From: Linderina pennispora
Taxonomy: Eukaryota > Kickxellomycota > Kickxellomycetes > Kickxellales > Kickxellaceae
Reading direction: 5' to 3'
Length of the DNA stretch: 64,000 bases
Assembly: GCF_002104995.1 (NCBI RefSeq)
Contig: NW_024468253.1
Coordinates: 1,282,906 to 1,346,905, forward strand
Each line of letters starts with the position of its first letter. Position 1 is the first letter of the stretch. Below, one piece after another: positions 19,368 to 29,658 of this stretch. Below the pieces are notes generated by a model that made no database searches, was not told the origin of the DNA, and saw nothing but the letters and a program-made list of their open reading frames with translations. The position numbers and the translations under genes were made by a program.

Positions 19368-22300
19368 ATGTCAGCTACTGCAGGCATAAGCAATCTGCTG
19401 CTCTCGGAGTTGCAGAGTCTGTCCACTGAAGCACGACGGAAGCACCCGGAAATAAAGGAGGCAAGTACACTGTGCAGGCTTTAGCATGCACGCCTGTAGA
19501 CCGTATTTCAGCACCTTGCTGAGCTAAAGCTACTATACTCTACCATTCTAGGCAGCAGAGCGTGTTATTGTCATCCTTCGCAGCATCAAGGCGACATCAT
19601 CTGCACAGGTTGCCACGGAGCTGGCAAAGTCCGACGAGGTGGTAAAGCCATTTGCACTTGCATGCAAAACAGGCAACCACAAGCTGACAACAATATCGGT
19701 GCAGTGTCTACAGCAGCTCATTTCGCACCAGGCGCTGTCGCCAGACTCGATCCGTGTGACGCTGGGAATGCTCACGTCGGTGCTGAGCCAGGGAATGGAC
19801 ATCCAGGTCAAGATCCTGCAGATGATCTTGCCGCTGGTCAGTGCATACGATGCAGTCTCGGGGGAGACCCTGGTGGAGGCTATTCACATTTGCTTTGTGC
19901 TACAGCAGTCGCGCGATCCGATTGTGAACAACACTGCGGCGGCTATCCTGCGCCAGCTTGTCGTGGCCGTCTTTGATCGGGTTGTCAGCGAGGACAAGCT
20001 GATGAACAGCACACAGGTTGATGCCGAGGCCGACCTAACACGAAAGTGCGCGAAAGATGCGTACTACGTACTGCAGGATCTGTGCCTGCTGCTGACCGAC
20101 AGCGAGACCGTGTTTATTCGTGCAGATACGATTGATAAGGGGCTAGTTCTGGAGCTCGTAGAGTCCATTCTGACAAACCATGCCAAAGTTGTTGCGCGGC
20201 ATGCGGCTATGGCGCAGCTGCTGCGTGAGCGACTATCCCCGTATATCGTCCATTTCTTTGCTGAAAAGTCGACGTTCCCGCTCGCTGTGCGCTGCATTCG
20301 GGTCGTCTGGCTCTTTATCCGCGACCTGCACGCAGAGTTCAACACCGAATGTGAGATATTTTTGTCGATATTGACCCGCCTAATGGATCCGAGCACGAGT
20401 AGCAGCTCTCACAGCCAGGCAGCGCCCGGGCGGCGGCGGCCTAGCTTTGTATTGCCCGGAGGTGTGGGAGTTGGAAATCCAAGCACCTTGTTCCCGCCGT
20501 TCTATCGCGTATTGGCCCTTGAGCTCGTCAAGAAGACAGTCGAAGACCCGGGCCTGCTGCAGGAGCTGTACGCACAGTTTGATGGGCAAATGGGCAGCGG
20601 CGAGGACTGCCATGTCATCCTGGACATTATCACCGCCGTTGGCAAAGTTGTATCCGAGCGTCCGACGATCCGGTCCAGCAACTCCGACGGTATCCCCAGT
20701 GCGCAACCTGAAAATAGCGCTACTGGCGCTGATACCCAGCTGCGCCGCCACGCAATTGATGCCGATGCAGGCGGTGATAGGGACCAGATCAGTGCACGAT
20801 CATGCCGTATGCGATCTGAGATGCACAAGCTGCTTGACAAGCAGGAGCCGCCTGCGATCCCTGATACGTACCTGTTCTTTTTGGCACTATCATCGACATT
20901 ATCGCTGGTCGACGGAATGGCAAGCGTCGTACTGCCTGCCCATACAGCGCCTCTGACAGCATTGATAAAGGGCAAGGAGGTAACGAAGAGCGTGCTTTCA
21001 GTGCCTGATGCTAGCGACCAGCAGGTACAGGTTGTCAGCAGCTTTGCCACCAAGATATGGCCAATCCTGCTGACAGCATACTCGTTCTTCCTCAACGTGC
21101 GCTTCGATAACTCGCTGTTTAACCAGGTCATGGAAAGCTCGCAAAAGATGGTCCTGGTGTTCGGCGCACTAGGTGTTCGCGATGCGCGCGATGCAGTGCT
21201 ATCGCTGCTCTGCCGACATTGCCTGCCGCACGCAGCGATCTCAGAGCATGAGAGACTGCTGCAGCAGAGCCAGGTTGCCAAAACACAGAGCCTGGCAACT
21301 GTGCGCGAAGACGAAGCCAATGGCACTGATGGTCGGCCACCTGCCACTGCTCCGCTGGTTACATCTTCCCTTATCGGTGCCCAGTTCTCGATGCATTCAC
21401 GCCAGATCCAGTGCCTACGCGCAGTTATCTCCTGTGCGCAGTTCCTGGCCAATACGCTTGGCCCAGCCTGGTATCCGATCATGGTCACGCTGCAGCAGGC
21501 TGACGAGCTACTTTACCAGAGTCGTGGTTCATTACCAACACCAGCAGCTCTGGGGGCTAACAGCAATGCCTCTCACGGACAGATGCCGGGTCGCAGCGCA
21601 GGAGGGCGCCAGCGGAGCATGTCGACGGCGTCATCGCAGGTGCCTAGTAGCGATGACGATCTCAGCCGGGCAACCGAGTTCCAGGCAGTTCGCGAAGAGT
21701 ACGCCCAGCTGTTCTCCCTTGTGCGTGCGCACGGCAGCGATGCCTTTATCTGGGTTATCCGCTCATTATGCGCGCTTGGGTCTGACCTGACCAGTGTGCC
21801 AGCACGACACGAATTTAGCGACATTTCGAGCCAGATGCGGTCGGCTCTCGGTATCGTCAATCGTCGCATGAGCGCACTAATGGACCGCCCAACATTTGCA
21901 GTCGAGGAATTGCGGCTGTTGGCCGTGGAAAATGTCGATCTGTTGATGGGGTCGCGTGCCTTGGCCGACACTGCCGCTGACACCGACAGTGTCGGATCCG
22001 AGGCGTGGTCGCTGATCATGCACCACCTTCTTGATACGACGACATACGCGCATACTCCGTCACCTATCCGAACTCAGGCTTGCGAGGCTGTTTCGGATGT
22101 TGTGCTGGCAGCTATGGAGCTGGTGACTCGCGCAGATGGACTGACGGAAGACGACGATCTGGCCAGTGAAGGAATCAACTCACACTTTGTCGCCATGGTT
22201 GCCAACGGTGACGCCCAGCTGCGCATTCTGACACCACTCTCGCAAATGATGGCTGGGATTCGCTCATCTACTGGTGCCGAAGACAGCAAGGGCTTTGGCC

Positions 22301-25300
22301 AGTTTGTCGAGGTACGCAAACTGACGCTTGATACGCTCAGCAAGCTACTTCAGGCCTCGGGACACTCGATCATGCGTGCTTGGGACGTTGTCTTTGACAT
22401 TATCCAGAGCGTTGTTGCCGCCGAGTCTGCGGGGTCCACCCATGGTGTAGGCGGGACGAATGCCGAGTCACGGCAGCCTGGATATTTGGTCAGGTTTGCA
22501 TTCCCATGCCTGCAGCTCATATGCACTGACTACCTGGCCGATCTTCCGGCAAACTGCATGCGGCGCTGCATCCAGTCACTTGTCGAATACGGGCAGCAGA
22601 CTGAGGACTTGAACATCTCGCTGACCGCCATTGGGCAGGCATGGAGCCTGAGCGACTTTTTCCAGCGCGCAAGCCCAAAGTCGGATGAAGTGAATCTGGC
22701 GGAGCTAAGCGAGCTGATCAGCAGCAGCCTGGTCGCCCATAGCGACGATAGCAAACCGGCAATTGCACACATCGTCGATGGCTGGTGGCGGGAGGAGCTA
22801 GTGTCGCTGGAAGATACGCATACTCGCCAACTGCTGTGGCTCCTGCTCCTGCACTCACTTTCTGATCTCGGCCGCGATGTCCGCCACGAAGTCCGACACG
22901 GCGCACTGCAGACGCTGTTCCGCACGCTGGATATGCATGGTGGGATCTTTGACATCTGGACATGGGATAGTATCATCTGGACTGTTTTGGCACCAGTGCT
23001 CGATCGCGTGCTGGCTGAACGTGCTCGCGTGTTCGATCTGATCCGACAAGGACGCGTGGAGATGCTGTTGTCCGAGCTTGAGGCTGAGCAGATGGCATCC
23101 AAAAGTGGAGTAGTTATCGAAGACCCGAGCCGCCTGCACAAGAAGCAGTGGGATGAAACGGCAGCCACAGCGGTGCTCGGTGCTGCTAAAGTGTGGCGAG
23201 ACAACCTGCAGCGGTCGATCCGGCACGTCGGCTATGTGGGACAGGCTTGGCAGGTTATGTGGAAGCTGGCCATTGATTTTTTGGCTGGTAGACAGTCCAG
23301 CGAGGGCGTGCAGTTGCTACCAGTTGCTGACAAAACGATCGAGGTAGATGTGCCCGACAACTTCATCGACTCAGCCGCAGTCGAGGTGAGTGATAGCCAG
23401 CTGTACCAGCGCACTCGTGAGAGTGTTGCCGCTGCGATCGAATGCGTGGCGGCGCTGGTGGGCATTGCCGACCTGGAAGGAGGGCCAGAGGACCAGATGA
23501 TCACGCAGCACTGGCGCACGGTGTGGAGGGCATGGCTGACGATTGGCAGCCAGATGACGAACCTGCCGATAGACCGGGGGTCGCTGCTTGACATCAACCA
23601 GACAGTAGACGGAAATGTAGTCTACACTCAGGAGGTGCTGCTCTCATATCTGCAAATGTTCTCGCAGATCTTTGACCAGCTGCGATCATGCAGGTGGTTC
23701 AGCGAAGGCGATTGTACCACGCTGCTGCGAATTGCTCGCCGGATCTTGCTGTTCGTTGATGCACCGCTTTACTCGCCAGATGTCTTGGAGATCTCAACGT
23801 TGCAGGCGCAGATCATGGATACGATCTGCTCGCTGCAGATGCTTGCTCAGTGCAAGACCGATCATGGGGATAACCTGGTATCGCCTGACACTGTGCTGTC
23901 ACTTTCTCTTGGCGAGCTGGCGGTGTATGCTGTCATGCCGTATATCATTCATCCTGAGCAGGGCGGCGCCGGCACGCTCTACCGCGACAGCCAGGTCATT
24001 GGTCGGGGTCGGGGCCTGTTTTCAGTGCAGCTGCAAAGACTTGCCGCACACTCTTCTGCGGCTAATGAGGTCAAGAAGCCGCGCAGTGGCAAGGCTAAGT
24101 ACACACGGCGTGCGATTATGCCGACGCTGGTGTCTCTGGCGGTTGCGGCTCTGATAAAGCTTGGCGAGGCGCTTTGCTCTGATCAGATCCTGGGCGAGAG
24201 CCAGACCAGCAACCAGGCTCTTGCCAACTCCAAACGAATCCTTGCCGATGGAGTGCTGGCAGATTCACTGGTTGCCATTGGGCTGCACCTGGTGCTGCCA
24301 CTTGGGGCTGAGCGCCCACCGGGCGATTTGAGCGACACAGCAGCAATGCCTGCTTTTGAGTGGGCCAAGCAACACCAGGCAGAGGCTGTAGACTGGCTGA
24401 TTCGTGTTGTGACGCTGGGAATGTCGCGGCTGCGCGGCTGCACCGATGGAGATGCGCGGTCGGCGCTGGCAGATACATGGGTGACTATTGGCATCGTTCT
24501 GGGGTCGGCAGTTGGGGTGCCGGATCATATACTCACGCGGGATCAGTCAGTATCGCTGGATGAAACCGCCACCGAGCGGTCTGCGGTGGGGTTGGATACT
24601 GCCGGCAATGGTCTTGCACTTTCCGCGGAGTGTCAAAACCAGGTGCTCGATGCTATTATGCACGCCAGCACTGGATACATTTCTCAATATGGTGGCGGCA
24701 GCGGTGGTGGCGACGACAGCACAATAGCTCAGGTGCAGCCAGCCGAGGTTGGAGAGTACTGGGGGCTGCTTGTGAGGATTCTCGAGTGGGGGGCTCTAAT
24801 GGCTGCCGAGCCCGTTGTGCTGCTTTGTGTGGAGCAAGACGACAACATCGGCATGTTGTTCTCGGCAGCCACCGCCCCGCCTTCCTCCAGTGTTAGTAGT
24901 ATGGCGCAAATGCAGCAGGCAAACCGGCAGGCACTGACAATGGAGTGCTTCCAATGGCTGTTCAGAATGTCGTCGAATGCCGCCGCCGACACATCCTTGC
25001 CGTTGTGGGCCAGCCAGCGTGCCGCCCCGACGCTTGTGCGTCGATGCCAGACGGTGCTCGAGGCATTTGTCCGAGATAAAGCACTGCTGGGGAAAAGCCC
25101 GATGCCATTTGCCCGCGTTGTGCTGCTCAACATGGTGCTGGACAACATGGCTCGCTTGCAGTGCCGAGCCAGCGCGCTGGCGACAGGATCAAGCAAGACT
25201 GCGACCAGCCCGGCAGCCCACCTCCTCCTGCTATGCGACAATCTCATCGATCTGCTGTCGGCTCCAGATCCTGCGGTCCTGGGCTCGATCCAGCGTTGTC

Positions 25301-25332
25301 TGCGGCGGATTGCTGGCGAGATAAAGCAGTAG
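19368..25332 (+). CDS. MON2: MON2, Sec7-related endosome-Golgi trafficking protein
   Basis: Large scaffold related to BIG/Sec7 Arf-GEFs but lacking a Sec7 domain. It acts with DOP1 and the flippase NEO1 at the trans-Golgi/endosome. Exon 1 (ATG 19368) encodes MSATAGISNLLLSELQSLST, ending near HPEIKE; exon 2 continues with an uninterrupted frame of more than 1,900 codons. The N-terminal DCB-like region matches MON2 (VVKPFALACKTGNHKLTTIS; NNTAAAILRQLVVAVFDRV). The intron is 91 nt in either of two readings. One is GC-AG, 19461-19551, giving EAAERV. The other is GT-AG with GTACAC, 19465-19555, giving EATERV. Total about 1,958 residues, slightly longer than human MON2 (about 1,700). Ser/Gly-rich linkers lie near 20400-20460 and 21560-21660. 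Confidence 0.92.
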
Positions 25333-25852
25333 AAAACACCGTCGTTTGTGTGTATGTATGTGTGTGGACGGGCCAGAGGTGGGAACAACCGGCTGGCGCG
25401 CCATAGCCTTTGTAACTGTCAGGAAAACAAACGAATAAATCAGTTGTTGAGCCGAATGAATCCTCCAAGACGTGGCCCCGCTGACATTGTTGCACTTGTT
25501 GTTGCATGTCGTCGCAGGCATCCCAGAAATAGGTCTGTGGTCCGAGAAAATACGCCCAGTGCTGTTTATGCCATGTCAGGTGTGATGTACTGTGTCCAAT
25601 TTTCCACTCCCCTTGCATAAAGTTCGTCAGGCGGCGTTGTCAGACTTTCCTGTTTCAAAGACATTGCAGATTCTAGCGAAGCCATCCTCGCATATTTCCC
25701 CTTCTTTCCTCTGCAGCCTATTTTTTTTCCTCTCTCCTTTCTTGCACTTTTTAACCGCATTCTGTCTAATTTGCCTGGACAGGCGCTTTCCCCCCTCTTT
25801 TTATTTACCGCGGTGTATCCGTTTATTTATTCATAACAGCCAGTATCCGGCG
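25333..25852. other. Intergenic region
   Basis: No gene recognised. The second half (25680-25850) is strongly T/C-rich and probably forms the promoter and leader of the following regulator; the open frame extends through it but the composition is non-coding. Confidence 0.45.
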
Positions 25853-28800
25853 ATGTCTGCGGGCGGCCACTACCATCGACATTACCAGCAGGCATCCCCG
25901 CTTCCCCCCAAGCGACAGCGCGAGGATTCGGAGGAAAAGGTATCGAACATTCGGTCGCTGCTTAACGACACTGACAGCGATGCCATGCTGCCTGCCACAA
26001 ACAGCAGCATGTCCATCAACGTGTTGACGGCACAGCATCCACAGCAGCACAAGCGCAGCGAGGCGAGAATGGCCCAGTACGTTAAGCCCGTGTATCGGCC
26101 AAGCCACTATAACGAGAGCCGTCAACAGATTGCTATGCGTTCCGGGTGCCTTCATCAGCAGCAGCCACTTGTGGTCCAGCCCATCGCCTCGGGTAGCTTC
26201 AGGGTCCAATCAGGATCTGATGCATCGGTCCAGCAGCAGCAGCGGCAACAGCGCCTGTCCCAAGGCATTATGCCTGCGACTGCCAATGGCACCGGGCAAT
26301 CAGCAGCACCTGTCGGTTTTGTCGGTCACCCACGAGCCGAACCCGACCCATCGTCGGATAAACTGGCGACTGGAGATTTGCCGCCAGCGATTCGTGAACC
26401 AACAGACCCAATAGATCGCCCGCGTCACCCAATTCCGACGCTGGTCACAAAAGTGGACTCCGCAAACCAGCAGCCCCAATTACACGAACCCGGTTCCGCG
26501 GTTGATCACTTTACAACTCATGGCGGAGTTGGTGGGGAGACCCAGTCACCGGAGCCAATTGCAGCTAATGGAAAGGGGGCTACGAGGGGCGACCCTGGCG
26601 TCACTGCTTTCACGCAGGGTGTTGCGCGAACTGATGTCGGCCAGTCGTCGAGTGATGCACGGTTCAGGCCATACCCGGAAATCGGTAGCAGCTCGCTGCC
26701 GGACTCGGCCTCGCATGTTGATGACGAGCAATCAGCGGACAGACTGCCCCAGGCTGCAGCCGAGCCCGGCCGCCAGGACGACTCCCAGGCACAGCGGCGG
26801 CGGCGGCGAACACAGGCGTGCGAGTACTGCCACCAGAAGAAGATTAAGTGTGAGGGTGAGGGTACCCGCTGCATCAACTGCATCAAAAACGACATCCAGT
26901 GCATTTGGGGCCAGAAGCGCAAGCGTGGGCCCAAGCCGAAGCCGCTGTCGGCGGTGCTCAGCAAGACTCGCTCCCGAGGGTCGCGTGCGCAGAGGGCAGC
27001 CAAGGGGGGCAAGGGCAAGCCGTCAATTACCGTGGTTACTGGCGCTCCTGCGCAGGCGCTCGCACCATCAGCAGAGTCTGATGCTCGGTCACTAACGCCG
27101 GCGACGCCTATACGCGATGACCAAGTGTCTGAGTCGCCCGAGTACGCGGATATGGATGCTGTGCCGGAGGGGCTGAAGGCGCCGTCGATGCATCGTGAGC
27201 TGCAGGAGTTCTTCTCGGGCAAGGTCGACCTTGAGACACGCGAGGCAGTGACCATGTACTTTGACTACTTCTACCCGCTGTGTCCGATATTCCACCCGTC
27301 AATGTTTATCCGAAGGGTAGTGGAGAACGACGTCGACCCAATTCTGATTGACGCGATGAAGGCGACGACGGCCCGGATGCTCTCGGCGAAGACAGGGAGG
27401 TTTATTGATGGCGATGCGCTGGCAGAGAGCGTAAAAGCGAGAATGATTTCACATTTGGAGACGCCGTCGATCGACTACGTGCGTACAGTTGTCATCATGA
27501 CACTGCTTGCCGGCTGTCGGGGCGAGCACTGGTCCTACAACTCGCTTATCGTGCTGGCCGCCAGCCTGGTTACTCGCTGCGGGTGGCACCAGATCGACCT
27601 GTATCGCCGCCCGCCCCCGGCGACGTGGGAGGAATGGGTCAACCTGCAGATAAAGCGCCGTATCTTTTGGATAGTCTATCAGACGGACAGCTACCAGTCG
27701 ATGCTGACTGGCCGGGGAACAACTATGAACGAGTCCAGCGTCTATGTGAGAACCCCGTGCTCGGACTATGAGTGGGACGTTGTTCTCAAGCAGGGCACTG
27801 ACGGGCCGTCGCTGGCCACCCATGTCAACACATCTGATGCCCTGACTCGCGTCAAACACCGGCCGTCGCTGTCCTCGTCCGGCTCGTCGTCGTCTCTGAT
27901 GCAGTCGATGCGCGTCGACCAGGACATAATTGTAGCAACTGGTGCCTTTTCATACTCGTTCATGGCGCTGAGCGAGCTGACATCCATCATCTCCAACACC
28001 AACATGTTCCTGTGCGATGCCAAGGCCAGCCGCGACTCCCTGGGCGTGTTGTCCGGCTCGTCCTGGCCGAGCCTATCGCCGTTCCGTGACAGCCCATTTC
28101 CTGCGCTGAATTTCCTCAACCAGACGCCAGGCACTGGTCGGCTCGCATACCGGCCCAAGCGCACTGTCAGACTTGTGTCCGACTACCCGCGGTTTGGCGA
28201 GCTCGACTACAAGCTGCAGGACTGGAAGCGCAACCTGGTGCTTCCAGAGGAGCTGCGCGACGAGTCAATGCCAGCAGGGGATATCTCATACTTTGGGCAG
28301 GCCGACCACCGCCGGTTCATGATGCGGGTGAGGTACTTTTGCCTGCACTGCTACTATGTGCCCATTGCAATATTCTTGCACCAATCCAACCGTCCCTCGT
28401 TCTTCACCGAGTACGAGGAGCCGCCAGAGCTCCGGGGCAGCGATCTGGACGCCGATGGCAGTGCAGAGTCCGGCTATGATGCGGCAGCGGGCGACAGGGC
28501 TCTGCGCGAAATGCTCAACATGGCCTTTGCCAATACGTGGAATGCGGGTTTAGTAGCGAATGATATCGAGCCGAAATCCTGGCAAGTGTGCCTTGATGCT
28601 GCGCACGGGCTGTCTGAACACTTGGAGCGCAACCAGGACATGCCGCTAGAGCGCTTCGACCAGGTCATTCCCTTTTGCATTTTCATGTCGTCATCTGTGC
28701 TCCTGCGACAAACAAAAAAGTGCCGGAGGATCTTGGCCGAGCGCCCACCAGGCCAGAACCTGGACAAGGTCAGAGCAGAAATTGCCCTGTGCACACGCCA

Positions 28801-28936
28801 TCTTCAGCACCAGTGGACGACACTGAAGGGGCTGGGCGAGCTGTGGAACGTTGCGGGCATGGAGATGCTGCTGAAGTCGATGCAGATTGATGAGGTGACC
28901 AATGCTGCTGACCTTTTCTCGTCCCTGTCGCTGTGA
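25853..28936 (+). CDS. Zn2Cys6 transcription factor with fungal-specific TF domain (copy 1)
   Basis: Intact 1,027-residue nuclear regulator. The binuclear zinc cluster at about residues 321-350 has C-x2-C-x6-C-x6-C-x2-C-x6-C spacing (ACEYCHQKKIKCEG...CINCIKNDIQC), followed by the basic linker QKRKRGPKPKP. The N-terminal 320 residues are Gln/Ser/Pro-rich and probably disordered. The middle-homology domain begins near residue 440 (TREAVTMYFDYFYPLCPIFH) and includes RRIFWIVYQTDSYQSML, typical of Fungal_trans. ATG 25853 is chosen because the upstream part of the frame is pyrimidine-rich leader. The target genes are unknown. The gene at 29659-32633 is its tandem paralogue. Confidence 0.9.
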   Translation: MSAGGHYHRHYQQASPLPPKRQREDSEEKVSNIRSLLNDTDSDAMLPATNSSMSINVLTAQHPQQHKRSEARMAQYVKPVYRPSHYNESRQQIAMRSGCLHQQQPLVVQPIASGSFRVQSGSDASVQQQQRQQRLSQGIMPATANGTGQSAAPVGFVGHPRAEPDPSSDKLATGDLPPAIREPTDPIDRPRHPIPTLVTKVDSANQQPQLHEPGSAVDHFTTHGGVGGETQSPEPIAANGKGATRGDPGVTAFTQGVARTDVGQSSSDARFRPYPEIGSSSLPDSASHVDDEQSADRLPQAAAEPGRQDDSQAQRRRRRTQACEYCHQKKIKCEGEGTRCINCIKNDIQCIWGQKRKRGPKPKPLSAVLSKTRSRGSRAQRAAKGGKGKPSITVVTGAPAQALAPSAESDARSLTPATPIRDDQVSESPEYADMDAVPEGLKAPSMHRELQEFFSGKVDLETREAVTMYFDYFYPLCPIFHPSMFIRRVVENDVDPILIDAMKATTARMLSAKTGRFIDGDALAESVKARMISHLETPSIDYVRTVVIMTLLAGCRGEHWSYNSLIVLAASLVTRCGWHQIDLYRRPPPATWEEWVNLQIKRRIFWIVYQTDSYQSMLTGRGTTMNESSVYVRTPCSDYEWDVVLKQGTDGPSLATHVNTSDALTRVKHRPSLSSSGSSSSLMQSMRVDQDIIVATGAFSYSFMALSELTSIISNTNMFLCDAKASRDSLGVLSGSSWPSLSPFRDSPFPALNFLNQTPGTGRLAYRPKRTVRLVSDYPRFGELDYKLQDWKRNLVLPEELRDESMPAGDISYFGQADHRRFMMRVRYFCLHCYYVPIAIFLHQSNRPSFFTEYEEPPELRGSDLDADGSAESGYDAAAGDRALREMLNMAFANTWNAGLVANDIEPKSWQVCLDAAHGLSEHLERNQDMPLERFDQVIPFCIFMSSSVLLRQTKKCRRILAERPPGQNLDKVRAEIALCTRHLQHQWTTLKGLGELWNVAGMEMLLKSMQIDEVTNAADLFSSLSL

Positions 28937-29658
28937 GCTTTACCACATATTGAAAGGTGATTGTCTTACGCTATTTTATTGATCACTGTAATGTATATTG
29001 GACATATATTTCATCCCCCCCCACGAATGGTGTGCGATGGATACATTACTGTCCCATGTTGCGCCGTGATTTTTTTTTTTGCAGACGGCTGAATCTGTGA
29101 GATGCCGAGCTACTGACTTGCTTCTGCTTTTGGCCGACATCGCAAGCTGCATGGTTATTCACGGCAAGGATTGCTCCAGGGAATCCATGCCGGCAACAGA
29201 AATCCCGGCGTCTGAAATTTTTCTTCCCCAAAACCACACGGACCGGCATGTGGTTGCCTGAGAAATCATAGAAAGCGGATGTTTGTGTCTTTGGTGGAAT
29301 CGCAGAGTCCCTCCCAGTAGTCCTGCGAGCTGCAGCCGTCTCAGCCGCATATTGGACATGCAAACACCTTTGCTGCTCGCAGCCTAGCTGCGTGTTGACA
29401 AACATCGAAGGCAGCGCCCAGCAGATGTGCACTATGAAGCCGACTGGGGCTGGACTAGTCCTGGGCTAGGATGCGATAGCCTGGGTTGCACACATGCGAT
29501 CTCGGTGATTTCCCCTGCCAGCACTAGGCCTACACAATACCTGGCCAGCATCCCTACTTTGGACCCTTGTGCTTTTTCCTTTCCCTTGCCAGTTTCACAA
29601 TCCTTTCCCTTTTTCGTCTTTTTTTCTTCATATCTTTTAAGGATATTTCATAGCAGCA
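28937..29658. other. Intergenic region between the paired regulators
   Basis: About 720 bp with no recognised gene; T-tracts near 29070 and 29590-29640. Probably the promoter of the second regulator. Confidence 0.4.

Noticed and set aside
20502-21488. 328-codon minus-strand frame inside MON2
   Set aside because: Shadow of the intact MON2 frame; composition and lack of motifs show it is not a gene.
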